Shown here piece after piece: positions 1 to 11,020 of a stretch of DNA of 64,000 bases. Every line of letters starts with the position of its first letter. Positions within the stretch are counted from its first letter, which is position 1. The notes under the pieces were generated by a model, which worked only from the letters and a program-made list of their open reading frames with translations, was not told where the DNA came from and did no database searches. A program made the position numbers and the translations under genes. This DNA comes from Novosphingopyxis baekryungensis DSM 16222 (GTDB taxonomy: Bacteria > Pseudomonadota > Alphaproteobacteria > Sphingomonadales > Sphingomonadaceae), in the NCBI RefSeq assembly GCF_000420305.1, contig NZ_ATUR01000003.1, positions 1 to 64,000 on the forward strand, written 5' to 3'.

Positions 1-263
1 ACCTCGCCCGTGGTCGCAGCACGCGCAGTGTCACCAGCCAGGCGGCGTTTGCCAGCCTCCATGAACTCCTTGGACCAGGTGTAATACAGGCTCTGGGCGA
101 TGCCTTCGCGACGGCACAGTTCGGCAATGGAGTCATCACCGCGCAGGCCGTCGAGCACAATCCTGATCTTGTCTTCAGCGGAAAAATGCCGACGGGTCTT
201 GCGGCGGATGTCTTTCACCACCTGCTCGGCAGGCAATTTGGACTTCGAGGATTTGGGCTTCAT
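1..263 (-). CDS. IS3-family transposase OrfA, N-terminal part (partial)
   Basis: This is the DNA-binding subunit of an IS3-family transposase, cut by the window edge after 87 codons. The protein begins MKPKSSKSKLPAEQVVKDIR and then carries the helix-turn-helix hallmark of this group: an RRHFSAEDKIRIVLDGLRG helix, SIAELCRREGI as the recognition segment, and LYYTWSKEFMEAGKRRL. In the family OrfA is joined to OrfB (DDE integrase core) by programmed frameshifting; that part is not visible. The start codon at 263 is preceded by AAGGAG, part of which lies in a small hairpin at 272-290. The family call is firm; the exact IS name cannot be given without a search. Confidence 0.85.
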   Translation of the reverse strand, partial: MKPKSSKSKLPAEQVVKDIRRKTRRHFSAEDKIRIVLDGLRGDDSIAELCRREGIAQSLYYTWSKEFMEAGKRRLAGDTARAATTGE

Positions 264-271
264 CTTCGCTC

Positions 272-290
272 CTTCGTCACTACGACGAAG
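272..290 (-). promoter_or_regulatory. Hairpin at the transposase ribosome binding site
   Basis: On the minus strand CTTCGTC (290-284) and GACGAAG (278-272) form a 7-bp stem with loop GTAGT. The 3' arm runs into the AAGGAG Shine-Dalgarno of the transposase start at 263. A stem at this position would limit translation from transcripts reading in from outside the element, a known device of insertion sequences. The structure is seen in the sequence; the function is inferred. Confidence 0.4.
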
Positions 291-348
291 CCCAAATCCT
301 CCTTAAATCACAACCTCAAATCTGTGCCATTGGCGCTGACGGGGGACA

Positions 349-469
349 CTACCGCAGTGTTAGCATCCGCCTGGGCGAGCGCAGGTGTTCCATATGCGGC
401 GATTGCCAGCATGGATACCGTTGCACTCGCAAAAAGGCTGCGGCGCACGATTACAGAATTCTTGTTCAT
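349..469 (-). pseudogene. Secreted/outer-membrane protein gene truncated by the IS
   Basis: The start at 469 (ATG, preceded by a G-rich GGGGGAC about 14 bases upstream) begins MNKNSVIVRRSLFASATVSM and continues LAIAAYGTPALAQ, a clear Sec signal peptide with a predicted cleavage after ALA-Q. Only some 40 codons remain before the insertion sequence takes over at about 348, after which the frame reads IS sequence and stops at 308. The style (basic N-terminus, long hydrophobic stretch, AQ after cleavage) is that of sphingomonad TonB-dependent receptors, but the diagnostic domains are missing, so the product cannot be named with certainty. The gene is almost certainly inactive, unless the rest sits beyond the element and is expressed separately. 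Confidence 0.65.
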
Positions 470-667
470 TTTTACTATAGTCCCCCTAAGGAAAAACCTT
501 GGCATGCCCGAAACACGGCCTTGAAAGTCTCACCATGGCCTTACTGAATGTTGCCAGCGAAGCTTGGTTGAGCCCGGAAAATGCCGGACAAGACCGATGG
601 TGACAACTTAAAACCATGCAATGTCGCGATTGTTGAATTTTTGTTGCGAAGATACAACACCGACGCT

Positions 668-1774
668 TCAACGGATGGTCAAACTTTTCAAGCTCTCGCT
701 GGTCTTATGGGCTTTGCTAAGCCAAACGCGATCATAACGGTATCCCAACGATGTCAACAATTCATACTGCGAGCGTCCGCTGGCAGCAGCTGATAATGGC
801 AAATTGAACCTAGGACATACCCAAACAGGTGTCGTTCGAACTCCGTCTTCCAAGGCTAATATGCAAAGATCCATCGAAACAAAGCCAATTACCTGGGCTT
901 GGCTTTCTCCCACAGTAAAGTAGCCGTGGTTAGAAAGCGCGCGCGTATAACCATCTGCGTAGCCGATCGCGGTGATGGCCACAGTCATCGGCCGGTCGGC
1001 GGTGAAGGTGGCGTTGTAGCCTACCTTGTCGCCGGGCTGCAGATCGCGGATCTGGAGGACACGCGCTTCCGGATAGGCGACTTGCCGGATGCGTTCTTCC
1101 AGTTGCTTGCGCTGGATACCCCCGTAGAGGGACAAACCCGGCCGGGTCAGATCGAAATGATAGTCCGTTCCAAGCGCGATGCCGGCGCTGTTGGCCAGGC
1201 TTTTGCGGGCGTTCGGGAAATGGCTGGCAACGGCCTGGAAACGCGCCAACTGGTGCGCATTTTGCGGGACATCTTCATCGGCGGACGCCAGGTGGCTCAT
1301 CACGGTATCGACGTCGAGCGACATAGCGGCGACGGCGCCTGCGCGATGGTCTTCAATGCCAAGCCGGTTCATGCCGCTGTCGAACATGAGATCGCAACGC
1401 CCGCCGCCGCTGGCCTGCCAGGTGGCAAGCTGATCCATGCTGTTGATGACAGGCTTTGCGCCGATACGCCGGGCCGCGCTTACTTCTTCCGGCAGAACGC
1501 CATTCAATACCGAGATCGAAGCCGGAGGAACCAGATCCGCGATCTCCGCAGCCTCCCGCCAGTGCGCCACGAAGAAATTACGGCACCCGGCCGCGCTCAG
1601 GCGCGCGACGACCTCCCTTGCGCCGAGACCATAGCCGTTTGCCTTCACCGCAGCGCCCGCCACGGCGCGCCCGCTCATGTCATTAAGCGTCCGCCAATTG
1701 TGCACCAGCGCATCGCCGTCGAGCCGAAGCCGCAACGGTGATGGAATGTCGGACAGATCGAGCGGCTCGGTCAT
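668..1774 (-). CDS. alr: Alanine racemase
   Basis: PLP enzyme that interconverts L- and D-alanine to supply D-alanine for peptidoglycan. The 368-residue product has the PLP lysine in AAVKANGYGLG (Lys44) and the second catalytic base, a tyrosine, in VGYNATF near residue 260, followed by AIGYADGYTR; the C-terminus has YELLTSLGYRYDRVW typical of the family. The start at 1774 is chosen because its ATG overlaps the upstream MFS stop as ATGA; a longer reading (to 1858) would run into that gene. The last 300 bases are clearly poorer in GC than the rest and the segment before YELLTSLG is unusual (VRTTPVWVC). This is either drift or a recombination joint close to the IS. It may be translationally coupled to the MHS transporter. 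Confidence 0.9.
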   Translation of the reverse strand: MTEPLDLSDIPSPLRLRLDGDALVHNWRTLNDMSGRAVAGAAVKANGYGLGAREVVARLSAAGCRNFFVAHWREAAEIADLVPPASISVLNGVLPEEVSAARRIGAKPVINSMDQLATWQASGGGRCDLMFDSGMNRLGIEDHRAGAVAAMSLDVDTVMSHLASADEDVPQNAHQLARFQAVASHFPNARKSLANSAGIALGTDYHFDLTRPGLSLYGGIQRKQLEERIRQVAYPEARVLQIRDLQPGDKVGYNATFTADRPMTVAITAIGYADGYTRALSNHGYFTVGESQAQVIGFVSMDLCILALEDGVRTTPVWVCPRFNLPLSAAASGRSQYELLTSLGYRYDRVWLSKAHKTSESLKSLTIR

Positions 1775-3393
1775 GCTGCGGTCTCGCGCGACCAGTCGGG
1801 CAAGGTCTTGGGCAAGCCCCACCAGGTCACGACGAAAGCCATCAGGGTGACGCCCCATGTATACCAGAGGCCGGCATAGGGATCGCCGGTGGAGGCGATG
1901 ATGGCTGCGGCGATCAGCGGCAGAAAACCGCCGAAATAGCCTGTGCCGAAATGATAGGGGATCGACATGGAACTGTAGCGGATCTTGGGCGGAAACATCT
2001 CGGTCAGCAACGCCGCCATCGGGCCATAAGTGGCGCCGGAGAGACCACCGAGGATCATGAGCAGAACGATGATGATCGCGATGGCACCCGCCGAGGGAAT
2101 GATCGGCGAAAAATCATATCCGGCGCTTGCCAGCGCGGTATCGATGCTGGCGGCGTCCAGCGCGGCAACCTCAGCCCGGCCGACTGTCAGGGACAGCGCG
2201 TCGCCGGGTTGCAACGTATAATGTACCCCGCGCGCCGATAGATCGCCCAGCAATTGTCCGCAGGCGCTTGCCTGTTCAGACGCGAACGGATTGTAGGAAC
2301 AGTCCGGCCCGCTGACGACGATCGGCGCGCGCGTGAAGCTGTCGGTCAGTGCCGGATTGGCGACCGCGCCGATACCCCAGAAAATGGGAAACAGCAGAAC
2401 CAGTGTCAGACCATAGCCCCACATGATCGGCGTCTTGCGGCCGATCCGATCGCTGAGACGCCCGAACAGGAGAAACCAGAACAGACCAAGCGCGGCGCCC
2501 ACGCCAACGATGATCTCCGCCGCCGTGCCATCGATCCGCATCGGGCCTTTGAGGAAGCTCAGGCTGCTGAAATATGCGGTGTACCAAATCACCGTCAGCC
2601 CCGCAGACAGGCCGAACAGGGCCACGAAAATGCGCTTCTTGTTGCCGGGATAGGTGAAACTTTCCACGAAAGGATTGCCCGCAAGCTCTCCTGCCGATTT
2701 CATCTTCTTGAAGATCGGGCTCTCCGACAGCTTCAGACGCATCCACAACGAAATCGCCAGCAGCAGGAGCGACAGGACGAAGGGAATTCTCCAGCCCCAA
2801 TCTTCCCAGACATCTGCGGGTATCAGCGCCTTGACCCCCAGCACCACGATCAGGCTGAGAATGAAACCGCCCGGAACGCTGGCCTGGATGAAACTGGTAA
2901 AAAAACCGCGCTTCTGCGGCGGGGCATGTTCTGCAACGTAAATCGCCGCGCCGCCATATTCCCCGCCAAGTGCCAGGCCTTGCGCAATGCGGAGCAGAAT
3001 GATGAGAATCGGCGCCGCGATACCGATCGTTGCCGCTGAAGGGATGAGGCCGACGCCGGCCGTCGCGATGCCCATGAGCGTGATGGTGACGAGGAACGTG
3101 GCCTTGCGCCCCACCTTGTCACCGAGATAGCCGAACAGGATCGCACCGAGTGGACGGAAACCGAAGCCAACCGCGAACCCGGCCCATGCCAGCAGGGTCT
3201 GCAGCGTCTCATTACCGCTTGGGAAGAACACACGGCCGATGATGCCGCTGGCCGCCAGCGTGCCGTAGATGAAGAAATCATACCATTCAAAAACCGTACC
3301 GACGGACGATGCCGAAATGACGAGCCGCATTTCTTTATCGTGCGGCTCGGCATCTTTGCCGTGGACGCCTTCGCTCGCAACGCCATTTGCCAT
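1771..3393 (-). CDS. MFS transporter, metabolite:H+ symporter (MHS/ProP-like) family
   Basis: A 12-helix inner-membrane symporter of the MHS branch of the major facilitator superfamily. Seen in the protein: the SSVGTVFEWYDFFIYG motif of helix 1, FRPLGAILFGYLGDKVGRKA between helices 2 and 3 (MFS motif A), RIAQGLALGGEYGGA, and GRLSDRIGRKT in the second half. A periplasmic loop of roughly 80 residues between helices 9 and 10, containing paired cysteines (CSYNPF and ACGQLL), makes it longer than E. coli ProP (540 residues). Related alphaproteobacterial transporters carry a similar loop. The start is set at 3393 because AGGGCGGGG sits about 9 bases before it; 3399 is possible. The substrate is unknown; members carry carboxylates, proline/betaine or shikimate. 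Its 4-bp overlap with alr hints at an amino-acid link, which is only an inference. Confidence 0.85.
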   Translation of the reverse strand: MANGVASEGVHGKDAEPHDKEMRLVISASSVGTVFEWYDFFIYGTLAASGIIGRVFFPSGNETLQTLLAWAGFAVGFGFRPLGAILFGYLGDKVGRKATFLVTITLMGIATAGVGLIPSAATIGIAAPILIILLRIAQGLALGGEYGGAAIYVAEHAPPQKRGFFTSFIQASVPGGFILSLIVVLGVKALIPADVWEDWGWRIPFVLSLLLLAISLWMRLKLSESPIFKKMKSAGELAGNPFVESFTYPGNKKRIFVALFGLSAGLTVIWYTAYFSSLSFLKGPMRIDGTAAEIIVGVGAALGLFWFLLFGRLSDRIGRKTPIMWGYGLTLVLLFPIFWGIGAVANPALTDSFTRAPIVVSGPDCSYNPFASEQASACGQLLGDLSARGVHYTLQPGDALSLTVGRAEVAALDAASIDTALASAGYDFSPIIPSAGAIAIIIVLLMILGGLSGATYGPMAALLTEMFPPKIRYSSMSIPYHFGTGYFGGFLPLIAAAIIASTGDPYAGLWYTWGVTLMAFVVTWWGLPKTLPDWSRETAA

Positions 3394-3444
3394 GGACATA
3401 ATCCCCGCCCTGCCTGTCCTCATTCCTTATCAAAGCGCTTTAGC

Positions 3445-3463
3445 GCCAAGCGTGGCGCTTGGC
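3445..3463. repeat. Perfect inverted repeat between pccA and the MHS gene
   Basis: GCCAAGCG and CGCTTGGC form an 8-bp perfect stem around a TGG loop, next to a separate palindrome AAAGCGCTTT at 3432-3441. It lies in the 146-base gap after pccA and just before the transporter start. There is no T-run, so it may be a weak terminator, an mRNA processing site or an operator for the transporter. Confidence 0.45.
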
Positions 3464-3539
3464 ATCACCAGAAAGGCCGAGACGGCTGAAAACGCATAGC
3501 CTGATGGAAGGGGAAGTGGCGCGACGGGCCCTGTTGCCC

Positions 3540-5522
<1,983 letters not shown>

Positions 5523-5555
5523 CAGATTTCCTCACCCTGCTCCAAGGCAGGCATA

Positions 5556-5987
5556 TTATTGGTCAAGGGCGGAACGCGGTTCCTGTGAAATTTGATTGAT
5601 CGTCAGGTCTCGCAACTGAGACGTGCGGTACTGCGTAACGCGCTCCAGGCAGCCGTTCACAAGCATGGGCTCAATGGAGCCACCGCGCCCATCGTAACCG
5701 ACAAGGCGACAATGGGCATCGCGATATTGCAGCCAAGCGCGCTGCGATGCCAACAGGCTATCGAAATAGCCTGGTCGGTTGTCATCATAGTCAAAGGACG
5801 CATCCTGCGCTTTCATCAACGCTGCAGTCTGCTTCCACTGCACATTGAGCGCCGCATCGGCAGCGTCATAGTCTTGCGCCGCGCACATTGTCATGGCGGA
5901 CTGCGTCATGGCGTTCTCACAATCAAGCGCGCCTTCGCCCTGTCCAGGAGCAGCAACCATAGCGAGCAAGAGCAATGCTGAAATCAC
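5556..5987 (-). CDS. LprI-like (DUF1311) small secreted protein
   Basis: A 143-residue protein with a signal peptide ([19 protein letters not shown]) and one LprI/DUF1311-like domain: [17 protein letters not shown] near the mature N-terminus and [13 protein letters not shown] further on, plus a fourth cysteine in VNGCLERV. The paired cysteines suggest disulfide bonds in the periplasm. Some DUF1311 proteins inhibit lysozyme; the function here is unknown. The start is GTG at 5987, overlapping the bioB stop as GTGA; the longer reading upstream lies wholly inside bioB and has no family resemblance. The tight coupling to bioB is odd for a secreted protein. Confidence 0.8.
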   Translation of the reverse strand: MISALLLLAMVAAPGQGEGALDCENAMTQSAMTMCAAQDYDAADAALNVQWKQTAALMKAQDASFDYDDNRPGYFDSLLASQRAWLQYRDAHCRLVGYDGRGGSIEPMLVNGCLERVTQYRTSQLRDLTINQISQEPRSALDQ

Positions 5988-6994
5988 TCTGCCGCTTCCA
6001 TCGCCTTGCAGGCCCGCATCGGCTCCTGTGCCACCATGGCCTTCAGCCCCAGGCGCTGCAGCATCGCCGCATCGGCATCGTCGCCGGCATTGGCTGCCGT
6101 CAGCAGCTTGTCGCCGGTGAAGATCGAGTTCGCGCCCGCCGTGAAGCACAGCGCCTGCGTCGCCTCGCTCATGCTCTCGCGACCTGCGCTCAGGCGTACC
6201 ATGCTCAGCGGCATGGTGATGCGCGCGGCGGCGACGGTGCGGACGAATTCGATATCGTCGATCTTGGCCATGGGCGTGTCGGCCAGCATATCGCCGAGCA
6301 CGGTGCCCTTCACCGGCACCAGCGCGTTGACGGGCACGCTTTCAGGGTGCCGTTCCAGCGTGGCGAGCGTGTGGATGAAGCCCACCCGGTCCTCGCGCGT
6401 CTCCCCCATGCCGACGATGCCGCCCGAGCAGACATTGATGCCCGCGCCGCGCACATGGTCTAGCGTCTCGAGCCGTTCGTCCATCGTGCGTGTGGATATC
6501 ACCCGCTCATAATATTCCGGGCTGCTGTCGATATTGTGGTTGTAATAATCGAGGCCCGCCTCGCCCAGCATGTCCGCCTGCTTGGGCGTCAGCATGCCCA
6601 GCGTCATGCAGGTCTCCAGCCCCATGGCGCGCACGCCCTTCACGATCTCGACAATCGCGGGCATGTCGCGGTCCTTCGGATTGCGCCAGGCCGCGCCCAT
6701 GCAGAAGCGCTGCGAGCCATTGTCCTTCGCCTGCGCCGCCGATTGCAGCACCGCGCGCACATCCATCAGCTTGGTCGCCTTCACGCCGCTGTCGGCATGG
6801 ACAGACTGGCTGCAATAGCCGCAATCCTCCGGGCAACCGCCGGTCTTGATGCTGAGCAGCGTGCACAGCTGCACCTCGCCCGCCGCGTGGTTTTCCCGGT
6901 GCACGGAGGCCGCCTGAAACAGCAGATCGGTGAAGGGCAGAGCAAAAAGGGCGGCGATCTCGTCGCGGGTCCAGTCGGTACGAATCTCGGTCAT
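5984..6994 (-). CDS. bioB: Biotin synthase
   Basis: Radical SAM enzyme that inserts sulfur into dethiobiotin, the last step of biotin synthesis. The 336-residue protein has the CxxxCxxC cluster motif CPEDCGYC (Cys54, 58, 61) binding the [4Fe-4S] cluster, followed by [10 protein letters not shown], the [13 protein letters not shown] segment and [12 protein letters not shown], and the [12 protein letters not shown] and RLSAGRESM stretches that hold the [2Fe-2S] cluster ligands (Cys and Arg). Its ATG overlaps the stop of the N-demethylase-like gene (ATGA). No other bio genes are in the window. Its place directly ahead of pccA makes sense, because PccA is biotinylated. Confidence 0.96.
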   Translation of the reverse strand: MTEIRTDWTRDEIAALFALPFTDLLFQAASVHRENHAAGEVQLCTLLSIKTGGCPEDCGYCSQSVHADSGVKATKLMDVRAVLQSAAQAKDNGSQRFCMGAAWRNPKDRDMPAIVEIVKGVRAMGLETCMTLGMLTPKQADMLGEAGLDYYNHNIDSSPEYYERVISTRTMDERLETLDHVRGAGINVCSGGIVGMGETREDRVGFIHTLATLERHPESVPVNALVPVKGTVLGDMLADTPMAKIDDIEFVRTVAAARITMPLSMVRLSAGRESMSEATQALCFTAGANSIFTGDKLLTAANAGDDADAAMLQRLGLKAMVAQEPMRACKAMEAAE

Positions 6995-7796
6995 GCAGAT
7001 GCGATAGCGATGCCGCGCGCAGTAGCAAAGCCCCTCAACGCCTCACTGTAACAGGGAGCGCCGCGACGATCACCCTCCCCGCGCACCAGCGCCGCAACCG
7101 CCAGGGCGAGGCGCGCGACATTGGCGTCCGACAGCGAACGGAGCGGCGCGACATAGACACCGATGGTAAACAGGATGGCGCCCGTCTCCGGCAGGCGGCG
7201 CAGCGTTTGCCGTTCGCAACGCACGAACAGCATTTCGCCGGCATTCTGCGCCGTCACCGCGGCAAAGGCGGATTGCGGCTGCTCGGCGGCCAACCATCGC
7301 ATTCGGCCAGTGGGTGCGATGAACCAGTTGCAGCGGCCAAAGATCCGGTCCGGGCTCAACCTGGCCATGAAATGATCGACGCCACTGGCCAGCTGCTCGG
7401 CATAGCCATGGATCGGCGCGTGCATGGCGGTGAGCGACAGGCCCATTTTGCGTGCCGGTATCCAGTCTGTGGGGAAGGCGACGGCGGTGCCGACAAGCCG
7501 ATAAAAGGGCTCGTCCGTGCTGCGGGTCAGCAGACACATGTCTTCATGATGGGCCAACGCCGCCTCTGCCAGGCCGCCATCGATGCCCAGCATTCTGGCC
7601 AGTTCGCGGCCCGGTGCCTCCCCTTCCGGTGAGCGTTGCACCCCTTCCGGAAGGCGGCGAAACCGGCTACGCGCGCCGCAAGGTCCGGTGCCGGATCCAG
7701 CCAGGCCTCGGCCGACAAGGCCGTAAGCCCCATCTTCAGCTGCCCGCCTCCTCTTGCTCTGGGCAAAAGCGCATCGACGGAGAAGCCGAGCGTCAC
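6991..7796 (-). pseudogene. Heme-dependent oxidative N-demethylase-like protein (DUF3445), frameshifted
   Basis: Two frames together make one protein of the DUF3445/HDOD family. The N-terminal frame starts at GTG 7796 and reads MTLGFSVDALLPRARGG, then MGLTALSAEAWLDPAPDLA up to AAFRKG. The C-terminal frame continues VQRSPEG, HHEDMCLLTRS, CNWFIAPTGRMRW and ERQTLRRLPETGAILFTIGVY to the stop at 6991. The junction is a run of four C (plus strand 7641-7644); one more base would restore the frame. Family members are heme proteins that oxidatively demethylate amines such as dimethylamine. Either a real one-base deletion has killed the gene or the run was misread. It overlaps bioB by ATGA, so the downstream frame remains translationally linked. 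Confidence 0.75.
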
Positions 7797-7872
7797 CGAC
7801 TATAGACCAGCTTTCTGCGCGCCGCCGCAATAATGAACCAGCAGGACGCGCCATCCGGCCAGCGCTGCGGCG

Positions 7873-10008
7873 TCACTCGGCGGCCTCCTCCAGTGGAGGC
7901 AGGTTGTGTCCGAGCAGCTGCAGCACCTCGCCCGCCGCCTCGACCAGATTGGTGCCGGGACCGAAAATCGCCTGCACGCCTGCGGCCCGCAGCGCCTCAT
8001 AGTCCTGCGCCGGGATCACGCCGCCGGCAATCACCTTGATGTCGGAACGCCCGGCCTCGGCCAGCTTGCCGATGAGCTCGGGAATCAGCGTCTTGTGGCC
8101 AGCGGCGAGCGAGCTTGCCCCCACAATATCCACATCCTTTTCCACAGCCCAGTCCGCCGCTTCTCCGGGGGTCTGGAACAGAGGGCCGCTGACGATCTCG
8201 AAGCCCAAATCGGCAAAGGCCGAGGCGACGAGGTTCGCGCCGCGATCGTGACCGTCCTGGCCCATCTTGGCGACCATCATGCGCGGTTTGCGGCCAAGGC
8301 GACGCTCCACGGCATCCACACCGGCACCGGCGCGCAGCCATTTGGGGTCTTCGGCATAGGCCCCGCCATAGACGCCGCTGACCGGCTTCGGCACGGTATC
8401 GAAGCGCCCGAACACATCTTCCATCGCGGACGACATCTCGCCCAGCGTGCAGCGCGCGCGCGCCGCTTCTACGCACAGCGCCAGCAGGTTCGCGTCGCCG
8501 CCGGCCCCGCTGCGCAGCGCGTCGAGCGCCGCTGTCGCCGCCGCATCGTCCCGCTCGCTGCGGGTCTGTTCGATCCGCTTGATCTGATCGCGGCGCACAC
8601 GGGCATTGTCGATATCGAGAATGTCCATCTCGTCTTCTTCGGGCAGACGATATTTGTTCACGCCCACGATCACCTGCTCGCCGCGATCCACCGCAGCGGC
8701 CTTGCCCGCGGCGGCCTCCTCAATATGCCGCTTCGGCAGCCCTTCGGCCACGGCCTTGGTCATGCCGCCCGCCGCCTCGACCTCGTCGATCAGCTCCTTG
8801 GCCTTGTCGACCAGGGCCTGCGTCAGGCTTTCGACATAATAGCTGCCACCCAGTGGATCGGCGACATCGGTGATGCCCGATTCTTCCTGCAGAATAAGCT
8901 GTGTATTGCGCGCGATCCGGGCCGAGCGGTCGGTGGGCAATGCCACGGCTTCATCGAAGCTGTTGGTGTGCAGGCTCTGCGTGCCGCCCAGCGTGGCCGC
9001 CATCGCCTCGATCGTGGTGCGCACGACATTATTGTACGGATCCTGCTCGGTCAGCGAAACGCCGCTGGTCTGACAGTGGGTGCGCAGCATCTTGGACTTT
9101 GGGTTGGTTGCGCCAAATTCATGCATGATGTCATGCCACAGCTTGCGCGCGGCGCGCAGCTTGGCGACTTCCATGAAGAAGTTCATGCCGATGCCCCAGA
9201 AAAAGCTGAGGCGCGGCGCAAAGCTGTCCACCGGCAGCCCCTTGGCCATCGCTGCGCGGACATATTCCATGCCATCGGCCAGCGTATAGGCCAGCTCCTG
9301 CACCGCCGTCGCACCGGCTTCATGCATATGATAGCCGCTAATCGAGATCGAATTGAAGCGCGGCATATGTTCGGCGGTATAGCCGATGATGTCCGCCACG
9401 ATCCGCATGCTCGGTTCTGGCGGATAGATATAGGTGTTGCGGACCATGAACTCCTTCAGAATATCGTTCTGAATGGTTCCGGACAGCAGCTTCTGGTCGA
9501 CGCCCTGCTCCTCCGCCGCGACGATGTAGAAGGCGAGCACCGGCAGCACCGCACCGTTCATGGTCATGGAAACCGACATCTGATCGAGCGGAATCTGGTC
9601 GAACAGAATTTTCATGTCCGCCAGCGTGTCGATGGCGACACCGGCTTTGCCCACGTCCCCGGTCACCCGCGGATGATCGCTGTCATAGCCGCGATGGGTG
9701 GCCAGATCGAACGCGACCGACAGGCCCTTCTGCCCGGCGGCCAGATTGCGACGATAAAAGGCGTTGGACTCCTCAGCCGTGGAAAAGCCCGCATATTGGC
9801 GGATCGTCCAGGGCCGCCCGGTATACATCGAGGCATAGGGCCCGCGCGTATAGGGCTCGAAACCCGGCAGGCCCGGATCGATCGCATCCGCGCTGGTGTA
9901 GAGCGGCTTCACGGTGATGCCCTCGGGCGTCTCGCGCGTGAGGTCGCGGCCCTTCACCTCTTTGTCGGCGCGGGCTTTCCAGTCGTCATAGGTCGGTGTG
10001 TCAGTCAT
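7873..10008 (-). CDS. scpA: Methylmalonyl-CoA mutase, large subunit
   Basis: Adenosylcobalamin-dependent mutase that converts (R)-methylmalonyl-CoA to succinyl-CoA. The 711-residue chain has the catalytic TIM barrel in its N-terminal two thirds ([50 protein letters not shown]) and the B12-binding domain at the C-terminus with DGHDRGA, His587 being the lower axial cobalt ligand, then GGVIPAQDY and FGPGT. It is the length of the catalytic subunit; in some bacteria a shorter second subunit or a MeaB chaperone is encoded nearby, and none is seen here, suggesting a homodimer or a partner elsewhere. Neighbours mce, pccA and pccB supply its substrate. Confidence 0.95.
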   Translation of the reverse strand: MTDTPTYDDWKARADKEVKGRDLTRETPEGITVKPLYTSADAIDPGLPGFEPYTRGPYASMYTGRPWTIRQYAGFSTAEESNAFYRRNLAAGQKGLSVAFDLATHRGYDSDHPRVTGDVGKAGVAIDTLADMKILFDQIPLDQMSVSMTMNGAVLPVLAFYIVAAEEQGVDQKLLSGTIQNDILKEFMVRNTYIYPPEPSMRIVADIIGYTAEHMPRFNSISISGYHMHEAGATAVQELAYTLADGMEYVRAAMAKGLPVDSFAPRLSFFWGIGMNFFMEVAKLRAARKLWHDIMHEFGATNPKSKMLRTHCQTSGVSLTEQDPYNNVVRTTIEAMAATLGGTQSLHTNSFDEAVALPTDRSARIARNTQLILQEESGITDVADPLGGSYYVESLTQALVDKAKELIDEVEAAGGMTKAVAEGLPKRHIEEAAAGKAAAVDRGEQVIVGVNKYRLPEEDEMDILDIDNARVRRDQIKRIEQTRSERDDAAATAALDALRSGAGGDANLLALCVEAARARCTLGEMSSAMEDVFGRFDTVPKPVSGVYGGAYAEDPKWLRAGAGVDAVERRLGRKPRMMVAKMGQDGHDRGANLVASAFADLGFEIVSGPLFQTPGEAADWAVEKDVDIVGASSLAAGHKTLIPELIGKLAEAGRSDIKVIAGGVIPAQDYEALRAAGVQAIFGPGTNLVEAAGEVLQLLGHNLPPLEEAAE

Positions 10009-10136
10009 GAACCATCTTCTATCTGTTCAAACTTGGCTTGTCGAAGCCTCGTCCTGCCATGTCGCCGCCGCGCTCATTCGATACCCGCCCGCTCGCCCTG
10101 CGCGAGGGGCATGGCGGCGGGGCCTATGCCCAATCG

Positions 10137-10934
10137 CTATCGGCCTGAAAAAGCGGGCTTTTCCTTTTTCAGGAAAGCGATCGCACCGGCGCGCGCATCC
10201 TCGCTATTGCCGGCATCGCGCTGCGCATCGGCTTCTGCCGCCATCGCACCGGCGAAATCGCGGTCCAGATTTTCCGTTGCGCAGCGGCGCATGAGGCCGA
10301 GCGCCTTTGTCGGCCCCTTGGCCAGACGCTGCGCCAGCGCGGTGGCCTCCGCCACAAGCGATGCATCGTCGATGACGGCATAGATCATGCCCCAATCGAG
10401 CGCCTTGGCGGCATCGATCTTTTCGCCGAGCATCATCATCTCGAAAGCGCGGGCCTTGCCGATCAGGCGCGGCAACGTCCAGCTGGCCCCGCCATCGGGC
10501 ACCAGGCCGATATTCACAAAGGCCTGCAGGAAATAGGCCGACCGACCGGCCAGCACGAAGTCACCGCTCAACGCAATCGAACAACCGATCCCCGCCGCCG
10601 GACCATTTACAGCCGTAATCAGCGGCACCGGAAGCTCGGCCAGCTTCTGCATCATCGGGTTGTAGCTGTTGGTGAGCGAAGCATGGGCTGCATCCCCGCC
10701 CATGCCGGCACTGCGGTCACGCCCGCCTGCCAGATCGGCGCCGGAACAGAAGGCCCGGCCCTCGCCGGTAATCATGATCGCCCGCGCCCGATGTGCCAGA
10801 GCGGCGTCCAGCGCATGGACAATCTCTTCGGCCATCTGCGGCGGCGCGGCGTTCAGGCGTTCCGGACGATCCAGCGTGATAACGGCCACATGCGTGTCCT
10901 CATCGATTGCCAGGCGGATGGTTTCATAATCCAT
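10137..10934 (-). CDS. Enoyl-CoA hydratase/isomerase family protein
   Basis: A 265-residue crotonase-fold enzyme. Visible are the ITLDRPERLNA stretch, the oxyanion-hole region GRAFCSGADLAGG, and NGPAAGIGCSIALSGD plus NIGLVPDGGASW, whose glycine-rich turn normally carries the catalytic acids. The start at 10934 is preferred because GGAG lies 6 bases upstream; an ATG four codons earlier (10946) has no spaced ribosome site. The PaaG-like LVPDGG motif is common to isomerases of the phenylacetate pathway and to general hydratases, so the substrate is not fixed. Its position between mutase and epimerase suggests use in breaking down branched or odd-chain acids that end in propionyl-CoA. Confidence 0.85.
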   Translation of the reverse strand: MDYETIRLAIDEDTHVAVITLDRPERLNAAPPQMAEEIVHALDAALAHRARAIMITGEGRAFCSGADLAGGRDRSAGMGGDAAHASLTNSYNPMMQKLAELPVPLITAVNGPAAGIGCSIALSGDFVLAGRSAYFLQAFVNIGLVPDGGASWTLPRLIGKARAFEMMMLGEKIDAAKALDWGMIYAVIDDASLVAEATALAQRLAKGPTKALGLMRRCATENLDRDFAGAMAAEADAQRDAGNSEDARAGAIAFLKKEKPAFSGR

Positions 10935-11020
10935 TTTTATCTCCATGGCCCCGGGGCCGGTCAGGGCATTTCAGCCCGCAAATTCGGTCGCTCGGCAACA
11001 CATAGGCGTGCCGAGCCAGT

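Larger units (their letters stand above)
1..348 (-). mobile_element. End of an IS3-type insertion sequence (runs off the window)
   Basis: The window opens inside an insertion sequence read on the minus strand. It contains the first 87 codons of a transposase OrfA. The outer end is placed at about 348, where the minus strand reads TGTCCCCCGTCAGCGCC, a TG-starting terminus followed by the short leader of the transposase. Reading frame continuity shows the boundary: codons to the right encode a signal peptide, and the frame changes character exactly at this point. The other end, the second transposase gene and the target duplication lie outside the window, so the exact terminus is an estimate of a few bases. 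Confidence 0.75.

Noticed and set aside
7800-8000. A short minus-strand frame between the mutase end and the N-demethylase-like gene
   Set aside because: Most of it is the mutase gene in another frame; no start site.
10009-10136. Possible terminator between the hydratase and mutase genes
   Set aside because: GC-rich partial stems (GCCGCC and GGCGGC) exist but they do not form a clean hairpin and have no T-run.
7906-10383. Antisense frame of 825 codons over the mutase gene
   Set aside because: Shadow of the methylmalonyl-CoA mutase; no motif and no ribosome site.
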